Origin: Chitinophagaceae bacterium
Lineage (GTDB): Bacteria; Bacteroidota; Bacteroidia; Chitinophagales; Chitinophagaceae
Assembly: GCA_003136915.1 (NCBI GenBank)
Contig: PLEB01000083.1
Span: 6,543-11,940 of the forward strand
Reading direction: 5' to 3'
DNA: 5,398 nt
Shown here piece by piece: positions 1-5,398 of this stretch (position 1 is its first letter; the number at the start of each line of letters is the position of its first letter). Under the pieces are notes generated by a model. That model made no database searches and was not told the DNA's origin. It worked only from the letters and a program-made list of their open reading frames with translations. Both the position numbers and the translations under genes were made by a program.

Positions 1-48
1 TATTTATTCAACAATATAAAATCAACAAAAATCCAGGTGGTTTTTTAA
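1..48 (+). CDS. rimP: C-terminal end of probable ribosome maturation factor RimP (5' truncated)
   Basis: An open frame runs in from the left edge and ends at TAA 46-48, giving the 15-residue tail YLFNNIKSTKIQVVF. A short segment of this kind (polar, then an 'I-K-x-T-K-hydrophobic' strand ending in a terminal Phe) is how RimP proteins of Bacteroidota commonly finish, and rimP is the usual gene directly before nusA. RimP binds the 30S subunit and helps its maturation. The stop lies 21 bases before the nusA ATG and in the same frame, which fits an operon with short spacing. Only the tail is visible, so the assignment rests on position plus a short motif; the missing upstream part would settle it. 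Confidence 0.65.
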   Translation, partial: YLFNNIKSTKIQVVF

Positions 49-69
49 CTGGGTATAAAAAGATCTGTT

Positions 70-1317
70 ATGGCAAGTATCAATCTGATCGAAGCTTTCC
101 AGGATTTCAAGGAAGCCGAAAATATTGACCGCCCTACCATGATGAAGGTAGTGGAAGACGTTTTCAAAACACTTCTCCGCAAAAAATACGGCAGTGATGA
201 AAATTTTGACGTAATTGTGAATGCTGAAAAAGGTGACCTGGAAATCATGCGCAGGCGCACGATTGTAGAGAATGGCGCAGTGGAAGATCCGCTTGCCCAG
301 ATCGCTTATAACGAAGCTGTGAAATTAGAACCGGATTACGAGGTCGGAGAAGATCTTTATGAAGAGATAGAGATCCTTGATTTTGGACGCCGGGCAATTT
401 TAGCCGCTAAACAAACCCTGGCGAGCCGGATCGGTGATCTGAAAAAAAATGTTCTTGTAAAAAAATACAGCGAACGTATCGGGGAGATCATCAGTGCCGA
501 GGTTTACCAGGTATGGAAAAAAGAAATTCTTCTGCTGGATGAAGAAGGAAATGAACTGATCCTTCCAAAATCAGAGCAAATTCCACAGGATTATTTTAAA
601 AAAGGGGAGAGCATACGGGCCGTTGTGAAAAAAGTGGACATGAAAAATAATTCCCCTGTAATCATTCTTTCAAGAACAAGTCCTTCTTTCCTTTCCAAGC
701 TGCTGGAAATAGAAGTTCCGGAAATCTTTGACGGATTGATCGTCATTAAGAAAATCGTCCGGGAGCCCGGAGAAAGGGCAAAGGTGGCTGTGGAATCCTA
801 TGACGATCGTATTGATCCGGTAGGCGCCTGTGTAGGCATGAAAGGAAGCCGTATCCACGGTATCGTGCGGGAGTTAAAGAATGAAAACATCGATGTGATC
901 AACTGGACCAATAATATCCAGCTCCTCCTGCAGCGTTCACTCACTCCTTCCAAAATAACAAGTATGGACATAGACAGCGAAAAGCTGCATGCAAATGTCT
1001 ATTTAAAGCCCGACCAGGTTTCACTGGCTATCGGGAGAAAGGGCGTAAATATCAAGTTGGCCCAGGAACTCACGGGGTATTCCATTGATGTGTTCCGGGA
1101 TAATGAAGGAGAGACAACAGAATTCGATATTGATCTGGATGAATTCAGTGATGAAATTGAAACCTGGGTTATTGACGAACTCAAACGGATAGGCTGTGAT
1201 ACAGCCCACAGCGTGTTGGATCTTACCGTAGAGGAGCTGGAACGCAGAACGGATCTCGAAAAAGAAACCATCGAAGAGGTCCGCCGTGTATTGAAAGAAG
1301 AATTCGATAAAGAATAA
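70..1317 (+). CDS. nusA: Transcription termination/antitermination factor NusA
   Basis: NusA binds RNA polymerase and nascent RNA in the cytoplasm and modulates pausing, intrinsic termination and antitermination. The 415-residue product shows the family order: an acidic/helical polymerase-binding N-terminal domain (about 1-128); an S1 domain (about 135-200); then the segment REPGERAKVAV (231-241) that leads into KH1, whose GxxG loop is G256-M-K-G259; and KH2 with G322-R-K-G325 in AIGRKG. A C-terminal helix-hairpin-helix-like segment (about 370-412) ends the protein. It lacks the two full acidic repeats of the longer E. coli protein (495 aa); the short form is normal for Bacteroidota. ATG 70 is the first start after the in-frame rimP stop at 46-48, and the MASINLIE N-terminus matches relatives. 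No clear Shine-Dalgarno precedes it; the leader is A-rich, as usual for this phylum. It sits 21 bases after rimP and about 100 bases before infB. Confidence 0.97.
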   Translation: MASINLIEAFQDFKEAENIDRPTMMKVVEDVFKTLLRKKYGSDENFDVIVNAEKGDLEIMRRRTIVENGAVEDPLAQIAYNEAVKLEPDYEVGEDLYEEIEILDFGRRAILAAKQTLASRIGDLKKNVLVKKYSERIGEIISAEVYQVWKKEILLLDEEGNELILPKSEQIPQDYFKKGESIRAVVKKVDMKNNSPVIILSRTSPSFLSKLLEIEVPEIFDGLIVIKKIVREPGERAKVAVESYDDRIDPVGACVGMKGSRIHGIVRELKNENIDVINWTNNIQLLLQRSLTPSKITSMDIDSEKLHANVYLKPDQVSLAIGRKGVNIKLAQELTGYSIDVFRDNEGETTEFDIDLDEFSDEIETWVIDELKRIGCDTAHSVLDLTVEELERRTDLEKETIEEVRRVLKEEFDKE

Positions 1318-1351
1318 CCTGTTTATCATGAGCATATGATTACGGGTTATT
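1313..1351 (+). terminator. Terminator-like hairpin at the nusA stop codon
   Basis: The arm 1313-1322 (AATAACCTGT) pairs with 1342-1351 (ACGGGTTATT) with one G-U. After a small internal loop (1323-1324 against 1341), 1325-1330 pairs with 1335-1340, again with one G-U, closing a 4-base loop AGCA. That makes 16 pairs in total. The sequence after it is strongly A/T-rich (ATTATAAATTATTTAT) but is not a clean T-run, and the stem itself is A/T-rich, so a full intrinsic terminator is doubtful. It may be a weak terminator or attenuator, a 3'-end/processing structure, or chance. The stem overlaps the last nusA codons and its stop. Seen in the sequence; function inferred. Confidence 0.4.
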
Positions 1352-1368
1352 ATTATAAATTATTTATC

Positions 1369-1384
1369 ACCGCATGAATGCGGT
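1369..1384 (+). promoter_or_regulatory. Small GC-rich hairpin in the infB leader
   Basis: ACCGCAT (1369-1375) and ATGCGGT (1378-1384) are perfect inverted repeats around GA; in RNA the closing pair would open to give a 6-bp stem with a TGAA loop. Its 3' arm shares bases 1382-1384 with the next, larger hairpin, so the two cannot both form completely. There is no T-run after it, so it is not a terminator. Its role in infB expression is unknown. Confidence 0.35.
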
Positions 1385-1412
1385 CCATGAACGGACCGTG
1401 CGTTCATGGATC
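1382..1412 (+). promoter_or_regulatory. Strong 12-bp hairpin just upstream of the infB start
   Basis: Positions 1382-1393 pair with 1401-1412 around a 7-base loop (GACCGTG). The inner nine pairs (CCATGAACG with CGTTCATGG) plus T1384-A1410 and G1382-C1412 are Watson-Crick, and G1383-T1411 is a wobble. The 3' arm contains the upstream candidate ATG at 1406-1408, which would be base-paired, while ATG 1421 lies 8 bases beyond the stem in A/T-rich, unpaired sequence. This makes 1421 the more accessible start, and the hairpin could affect infB initiation or mRNA stability. The pairing is visible; the role is inferred. Confidence 0.45.
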
Positions 1413-1420
1413 AATTTAAT

Positions 1421-4219
1421 ATGGCAGAAACGACAACACCAAGGTTAATGGCAGCCGCCAAGGAATTCAACATCGGCAGAGAAACGCTGGTGGATTTCCT
1501 GGTAGGCAAAGGATTTAGTAAGGATGACCTTAAACCTACGGCAAAGCTGACGGAAGATATGTACCGTTCGCTCCAGCAGGAATTTCAGGGCGACAAAGTA
1601 GCTAAGATCAAAAGCAACCAGATTGATCTGCCAAAAGGTAGTGTGGAAGCCAAAAGGAAAAAAGAAGATGAGGCCGTTATTTTCCGGAAAGATCCTAAAA
1701 AAACGCCTGTCAAAGAAGAACCGGTATTAGTCGAAGAACCAAAGACGCTGAAGGTTGAAGAGCCTAAAAAACAAAAGGTCGAAGAGCCAAAAAAAGAACC
1801 TGAAATAATCAAAATGGAGGTCCCTGATATTGAGGGACCGAAAGTGATCGACAAAATCGATTTGTCAAGCATTGATTCCTCAACCAGACCTAAAAAGTCT
1901 TCCAGGAAAAAACAGCCGGAAGAAGCTGCAGCTAAAGAAACACAAAAGCCTGCAGCCGAAAAAAAGCCGGCAGAACAAACCGTTGAACCATCGGAATCTG
2001 AAAAAGCGGAAGAAAATAATAGCGTTGAAAATATCCGTGCAGAAAAAATTGAGGGGCCCCGGATCATTGGAAAAATTGATCTGCCGGCAGAAAATGAAAA
2101 GCCCAAGCTGGCCGACGAAAGAAGAAAAAGAAAACGGATACCGATAGAGAAAAGAGATACCGGACGGCCTGCGGGCAATGGTACTCCGGTGCAGCGCGAA
2201 GGCAGGCCAGGAGCTGCCGGACGGCCAATCCTGCGCCGTGACCTGAGAACCGCCGGCGCTACAAACCGGAGCAGTACAACACCCCGCGAGCAAAAAGAAA
2301 TTGATAAAAAGGAAATTCAGGAAAAGATCCGTGAAACCCAGGCAAAACTTGCGGGCACCGGAGGACGCGGGAAAAGTCTCAAGGCCAAGTACCGTCGTGC
2401 GCGCCGTGAAGAAAATGCCGAACATGCAGGAGCGGAACAATTGGAAGATAATAAACTGCAGGTAACAGAATTTGTGAGCGTTAGTGAACTGGCCAACCTC
2501 CTGGATGTAAGCTATGCAGATATCATCGGCAAGTGTATGAGCCTCGGAATGATGGTTTCCATCAACCAGCGGCTGGAAGCGGATGTGATTGAACTGGTGG
2601 CAGGCGAATTCGGATACACGGTGGAATTTATTGGTATTGATGACGCGCTGGAAATGGAAGAAGATGAAATTGAAGACCTTCCCGAAGAGTTGGTGCCAAG
2701 ATCTCCCGTGGTTACCATAATGGGACATGTGGATCATGGTAAAACATCACTGCTCGATTATATCCGTGCTGCAAATGTGGTTGCGGGAGAAGCAGGAGGA
2801 ATTACCCAGCACATCGGAGCATACCAGGTAACAACAACAAATAATAAAAAAATTACTTTCCTGGATACGCCCGGTCACGAAGCGTTCACCGCCATGCGTG
2901 CCCGTGGTGCGCAGGTGACAGATATTGCTGTTATTGTGATCGCCGCAGATGATGCCATCATGCCGCAAACAAAAGAAGCCATTTCGCATGCGCAGGCAGC
3001 CGGCCTTCCCATGGTATTCGCAATCAATAAAATTGATAAAGACGGTTCGAATCCGGAAAAAATAAAGGAACAGCTGGCAGGCATGAATCTCCTCGTGGAA
3101 GATTGGGGCGGAAAGTATCAGAGTCAGGAGATCTCGGCTAAAAAAGGATTAAATATTGATCTTCTTCTTGAAAAAATATTACTGGAAGCGGAAATCCTGG
3201 ATCTGAAATCCAACCCTGATCGCGAGGCTTCCGGAACCGTGATTGAAGCTTCTCTCGACAAGGGCAGGGGATATGTTGCAACCGTGCTGGTTCAGGGGGG
3301 AACCCTTGAAAATGGGAACCTGGTGGTTTCCGGCCAGTATTTCGGAAGGATAAAGGCCATGTTCAATGAAAGAAATAAGAAGGTGGAAGATGCACCGCCG
3401 TCTTCGCCGGTATTGATACTGGGGCTGAATGGAGCTCCTCAGGCGGGGGAAAAATTCCGCGTATATGATGAAGAAGGAGAAGCCAAAGAAGTGGCTAACA
3501 AACGTGCCCAGTTGCTTCGTGAACAAGGTATCCGAACCAAAAAACATATAACCCTGGATGAAATCGGCCGGCGCCTGGCACTTGGTAATTTCAAGGAGCT
3601 CAACCTCATTATTAAGGGGGACGTGGATGGTTCTGTTGAAGCCCTCAGCGACTCTTTACAAAAACTTTCCACAGAAGAAATCGCGGTTCGTGTAGTGCAT
3701 AAAGCTGTAGGCGCTATTACGGAGAGCGATGTATTACTTGCAACCGCATCCGATGCAGTAGTGGTTGGTTTTAATGTCCGGGCATCGATGCAGGCCTCCA
3801 AGCTCGCAGAGAACGAGGGCGTTCAGATAAAAACCTATTCCATCATTTACAATGCGATTGAAGAAGTGAAAAGTGCCATGGAAGGTATGCTCGAGCCAAA
3901 GATTCAGGAGAAAGTGGTTGCCAATGTTGAAATCCGGAATGTATTCAAATTTGATAAGGCAACCGTTGCCGGATGTTATGTGCTGGATGGAAAAATTTAC
4001 CGGAATTCCAAGATCAGGTTGGTGCGTGATGGGATCGTTATCTATCCCGTGGGTGAAGGTGCAACAGCTGAACTTGCTTCCCTGAAAAGGTTTAAGGATG
4101 ATGCAAAGGAAGTGCCTTCGGGCATGGAATGCGGACTAACCATAAAAAATTACAGCGATATTCATGTTGGAGATATCGTAGAAGCCTATGAAGAAGAAGA
4201 AGTAAAAAGAACGCTTTAA
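1421..4219 (+). CDS. infB: Translation initiation factor IF-2
   Basis: IF-2 is the GTPase that brings fMet-tRNA to the 30S subunit and promotes 50S joining. Numbered from ATG 1421 (932 aa): an IF2_N-type domain (about 5-60, [14 protein letters not shown]); a long Lys/Glu/Pro-rich linker (about 65-340) with internal repeats; a second small helical N-domain-like unit (about 345-405); the GTPase domain with G1 GHVDHGKT (435-442), G2 GGIT (459-462), G3 DTPGH (482-486), G4 NKID (536-539) and G5 SAK (572-574); domain II from about 605; domain III with KGDVDGS (732-738); and the C-terminal fMet-tRNA-binding barrel from about 832, ending EEEVKRTL. All key GTPase residues are present and the length is normal for Bacteroidota. 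An in-frame ATG at 1406 would add MDQFN, but it lies inside a hairpin arm, and MAETTTPRL is the typical family start, so 1421 is preferred. Confidence 0.97.
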   Translation: MAETTTPRLMAAAKEFNIGRETLVDFLVGKGFSKDDLKPTAKLTEDMYRSLQQEFQGDKVAKIKSNQIDLPKGSVEAKRKKEDEAVIFRKDPKKTPVKEEPVLVEEPKTLKVEEPKKQKVEEPKKEPEIIKMEVPDIEGPKVIDKIDLSSIDSSTRPKKSSRKKQPEEAAAKETQKPAAEKKPAEQTVEPSESEKAEENNSVENIRAEKIEGPRIIGKIDLPAENEKPKLADERRKRKRIPIEKRDTGRPAGNGTPVQREGRPGAAGRPILRRDLRTAGATNRSSTTPREQKEIDKKEIQEKIRETQAKLAGTGGRGKSLKAKYRRARREENAEHAGAEQLEDNKLQVTEFVSVSELANLLDVSYADIIGKCMSLGMMVSINQRLEADVIELVAGEFGYTVEFIGIDDALEMEEDEIEDLPEELVPRSPVVTIMGHVDHGKTSLLDYIRAANVVAGEAGGITQHIGAYQVTTTNNKKITFLDTPGHEAFTAMRARGAQVTDIAVIVIAADDAIMPQTKEAISHAQAAGLPMVFAINKIDKDGSNPEKIKEQLAGMNLLVEDWGGKYQSQEISAKKGLNIDLLLEKILLEAEILDLKSNPDREASGTVIEASLDKGRGYVATVLVQGGTLENGNLVVSGQYFGRIKAMFNERNKKVEDAPPSSPVLILGLNGAPQAGEKFRVYDEEGEAKEVANKRAQLLREQGIRTKKHITLDEIGRRLALGNFKELNLIIKGDVDGSVEALSDSLQKLSTEEIAVRVVHKAVGAITESDVLLATASDAVVVGFNVRASMQASKLAENEGVQIKTYSIIYNAIEEVKSAMEGMLEPKIQEKVVANVEIRNVFKFDKATVAGCYVLDGKIYRNSKIRLVRDGIVIYPVGEGATAELASLKRFKDDAKEVPSGMECGLTIKNYSDIHVGDIVEAYEEEEVKRTL
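1730..1801 (+). repeat. Three 24-bp tandem units in infB coding VEEPK-type octapeptides
   Basis: Three consecutive 8-codon units read [16 protein letters not shown] and VEEPKKEP (IF-2 residues 104-127). The units differ at synonymous positions (gaa/gag, cca/cct), so the repeat is partly diverged rather than freshly expanded. It lies in the disordered, charged linker between the N-terminal domain and the G domain, where length variation is tolerated in IF-2. Confidence 0.8.
1816..2084 (+). repeat. Duplicated IEGP-[KR]-[VI]-I-x-KIDL motif in the IF-2 linker
   Basis: Two copies of a short motif sit about 220 bases apart: [12 protein letters not shown] (within 1816-1863) and [12 protein letters not shown] (within 2037-2084). 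They are separated by a Lys/Glu/Ala-rich stretch. The spared hydrophobic positions and glycine inside otherwise low-complexity sequence suggest a linear motif under selection. Similar 'GKIDL' repeats occur in IF-2 linkers of other Bacteroidota, as I recall the family; their binding partner is not known to me. Confidence 0.7.
1819..1839 (+). repeat. Perfect 7-bp inverted repeat inside infB
   Basis: GGTCCCT (1819-1825) and AGGGACC (1833-1839) flank a 7-base loop. The hairpin starts three bases after an in-frame internal ATG (1814-1816, Met132 of IF-2). It codes for part of the first IEGP motif copy, so it may be a coincidence of codon use; any role in internal initiation or mRNA processing is speculation. 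Confidence 0.35.
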
Positions 4220-4277
4220 GTGTGAGAATAGCCCGCTTCGCGCGCAGGCAATGTTTTGTTAAATCACCGTGGTCCGC

Positions 4278-4307
4278 TTTCAACAGGATCTATCAGGTGT
4301 ATTTTTG
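4278..4307 (+). promoter_or_regulatory. Probable Bacteroidota-type promoter for the surA-like gene
   Basis: TATTTTTG at 4300-4307 matches the Bacteroidota -7 consensus TAnnTTTG exactly. TTTC at 4278-4281 matches the -33 element TTTG in three of four bases, with an 18-base spacer (about 19 expected). Transcription would begin near 4311-4316, leaving a leader of only about 11-16 bases before ATG 4327. The region lies in the 107-base gap after infB, the longest non-coding stretch here. Motif match only; no experimental support. Confidence 0.5.
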
Positions 4308-4326
4308 GACGTTCTAGCAGAAGTTT

Positions 4327-5398
4327 ATGAAAAATGTATTGATAATCGGATTGGCCGTGCTCCTTGGATTTACTGGTTTTGGCCAGGAAAAAGTTGTAGC
4401 AGATAAGATCGTTGGTATCGTAGGTGACAAAATCGTGCTGAAATCAGAGATCTTTATTGCGAACGAAGATATTAAGAGACAAGGCGGCCTGGAACAAAAC
4501 GAATGTGCAATACTGGATGGCATGCTTACTCAAAAAGCGCTCGTGCTCCAGGCTCAAAAAGATTCTATTCCCGTAACTGATGAAGAAGTTGACGCAGAAA
4601 TAGATCAGAAGATACGCTATTTCGTTTCTCAGTATGGAAGCAAAGAAGCGTTGGAACAGATTTCCGGAAGGTCTATTTATCAGATGCGGGAAGATTTCAA
4701 AGCACCCATCCGGGAGCAGAGAATGGCAGCAGGCATGCGCGGTAAAATTGTTGACGGAGTAAAGATTACACCAACTGAAGTAAAAGAATATTTCGACAAA
4801 ATTCCAAAGGATAGTTTGTTGTTCTATGAATCAGAACTTCAGATCGGACAAATTGTAGTTTATCCCAAACCCAGCCGGGATATTGAATTGTTGGCCATTG
4901 ATGAACTGAACGGGTACAAAAAAGAAGTGGAAAGCGGCAGCAAACAATTTAAAACGCTTGCTACTTTATATTCTGACGATCCGGGTAGTAAGGATAATGG
5001 CGGCATGTACCAGATCAACCGGAATGATAAACAGTGGGATCCTGTATTTCTGGCCAATGCATTTCGTTTAAAGGAGGGCCAGGTATCTCCGGTAATAAAA
5101 ACAAAGTTTGGTTATCACATTATTCAAATGGTCAGCCGGAATGGTGATGATGCCGTGATCCGTCATATACTGCGCATTCCACAAATCATGGAAGCAGAAT
5201 CTCAGGAAGCTGTTGCCAAACTGGATTCCATTCGCGACCAACTCATTGCGGGAACCGTAAGTTTCGGTGAGGCCGTCAGCAAGTATAGTGATGATGAATA
5301 TTCAAAGTTTACAGCGGGCATGCTGCTTGCGCGCGACGTTTCAAACTATCTCACGATCGACCAGTTGGATAAGAGCCTGGTATTGCTTCTCCAAAATA
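4327..5398 (+). CDS. SurA-like periplasmic peptidyl-prolyl cis-trans isomerase (3' truncated)
   Basis: An open frame of 357 codons runs off the right edge without a stop. Residues 1-19 (short MKN start, hydrophobic LIIGLAVLLGFTGF, then GQ) look like a signal peptide cleaved near Gly/Gln 19-20. Residues about 24-160 resemble the SurA N-terminal chaperone domain, beginning DKIVGIVGDKIVLKSEI and including a Cys at 60. Residues about 168-270 form a parvulin rotamase domain with FxTLATLYSDDPGSKDNGG (208-226) and the closing FGYHIIQM (261-268). A second parvulin-like unit begins at about 277 (RHIL, then FGEAVSKYSDDEYSK) and is cut off. SurA-type proteins escort unfolded outer-membrane proteins through the periplasm. 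ATG 4327 is chosen because it directly precedes the signal peptide and follows an A/T-containing leader; no Shine-Dalgarno is seen. The family has several paralogues in Bacteroidota (SurA, PpiD/PrsA-like), so no symbol is given. Confidence 0.9.
   Translation, partial: MKNVLIIGLAVLLGFTGFGQEKVVADKIVGIVGDKIVLKSEIFIANEDIKRQGGLEQNECAILDGMLTQKALVLQAQKDSIPVTDEEVDAEIDQKIRYFVSQYGSKEALEQISGRSIYQMREDFKAPIREQRMAAGMRGKIVDGVKITPTEVKEYFDKIPKDSLLFYESELQIGQIVVYPKPSRDIELLAIDELNGYKKEVESGSKQFKTLATLYSDDPGSKDNGGMYQINRNDKQWDPVFLANAFRLKEGQVSPVIKTKFGYHIIQMVSRNGDDAVIRHILRIPQIMEAESQEAVAKLDSIRDQLIAGTVSFGEAVSKYSDDEYSKFTAGMLLARDVSNYLTIDQLDKSLVLLLQN

Noticed and set aside
49..69. Possible promoter or ribosome binding site before nusA
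   Set aside because: The 21-base gap has no TAnnTTTG and no Shine-Dalgarno-like string; nusA is most simply co-transcribed with the upstream gene.
2053..2060. GGGGCCCC palindrome in infB
   Set aside because: Only 8 bases, explained by the Glu-Gly-Pro codons of the second IEGP motif; no further structure around it.
1872..2147. 91-codon Lys-rich plus-strand frame inside infB
   Set aside because: A +1-shifted reading of the A-rich linker; the IF-2 frame is intact through the region, so there is no frameshift and no overlapping gene to support.
1585..2178. 197-codon minus-strand open frame rich in Ser/Phe/Gly
   Set aside because: Also a shadow of the repetitive IF-2 linker (gaa/aag codons read backwards give ttc/ctt); no start context or family resemblance.
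1880..2737. 285-codon open frame on the minus strand opposite infB
   Set aside because: It lies fully antisense to the conserved IF-2 frame. Its Phe/Ser/Arg-rich composition is what the reverse complement of a Lys/Glu-rich linker gives, and no domain is recognisable.
4231..4260. GC-rich patch followed by TTTTGTT after the infB stop, possibly an intrinsic terminator
   Set aside because: The best fold of 4231-4249 is three pairs, a C-A mismatch and two more pairs around a 7-base loop, which is too weak to call.
4314..4523. 69-codon minus-strand frame over the start of the surA-like gene
   Set aside because: Antisense to the signal peptide and SurA N-domain coding region, which has clear family features on the plus strand.

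Overview
The window is a piece of a core translation/transcription operon from a bacterium of the phylum Bacteroidota, possibly a Chitinophagales-type lineage (order uncertain). Three things point there: the NusA and IF-2 sequences have the short Bacteroidota forms, no gene start carries a clear Shine-Dalgarno sequence, and the best promoter match is of the Bacteroidota type (TAnnTTTG). All genes lie on the + strand and no mobile element, CRISPR array, tRNA or rRNA is visible.

Layout: positions 1-48 hold the last 15 codons of what is probably rimP (30S maturation factor). After 21 bases comes a complete nusA (70-1317, 415 aa), the transcription elongation/termination/antitermination factor. 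A short intergenic stretch with three consecutive inverted repeats (1313-1412) separates it from infB (1421-4219, 932 aa, with an alternative start at 1406), translation initiation factor IF-2, which has a long charged, repeat-bearing linker. A 107-base gap with a plausible Bacteroidota promoter then leads into a SurA-like periplasmic peptidyl-prolyl isomerase/chaperone gene (4327 to the window end, 3' truncated).

The rimP-nusA-infB order is the widely conserved core of the ribosome-maturation/transcription/initiation operon. The genes often found next to it in other phyla (ylxR and an L7Ae-like gene between nusA and infB, rbfA after infB) are absent here. The surA-like gene has its own likely promoter and acts in the envelope, so it is probably a separate or only partly co-transcribed unit.

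The gene content is ordinary housekeeping and I do not see a new biological system. The most unusual local signal is the structured nusA-infB junction: a terminator-like hairpin beginning at the nusA stop, then two overlapping, mutually exclusive hairpins, the last of which buries one of the two candidate infB start codons.
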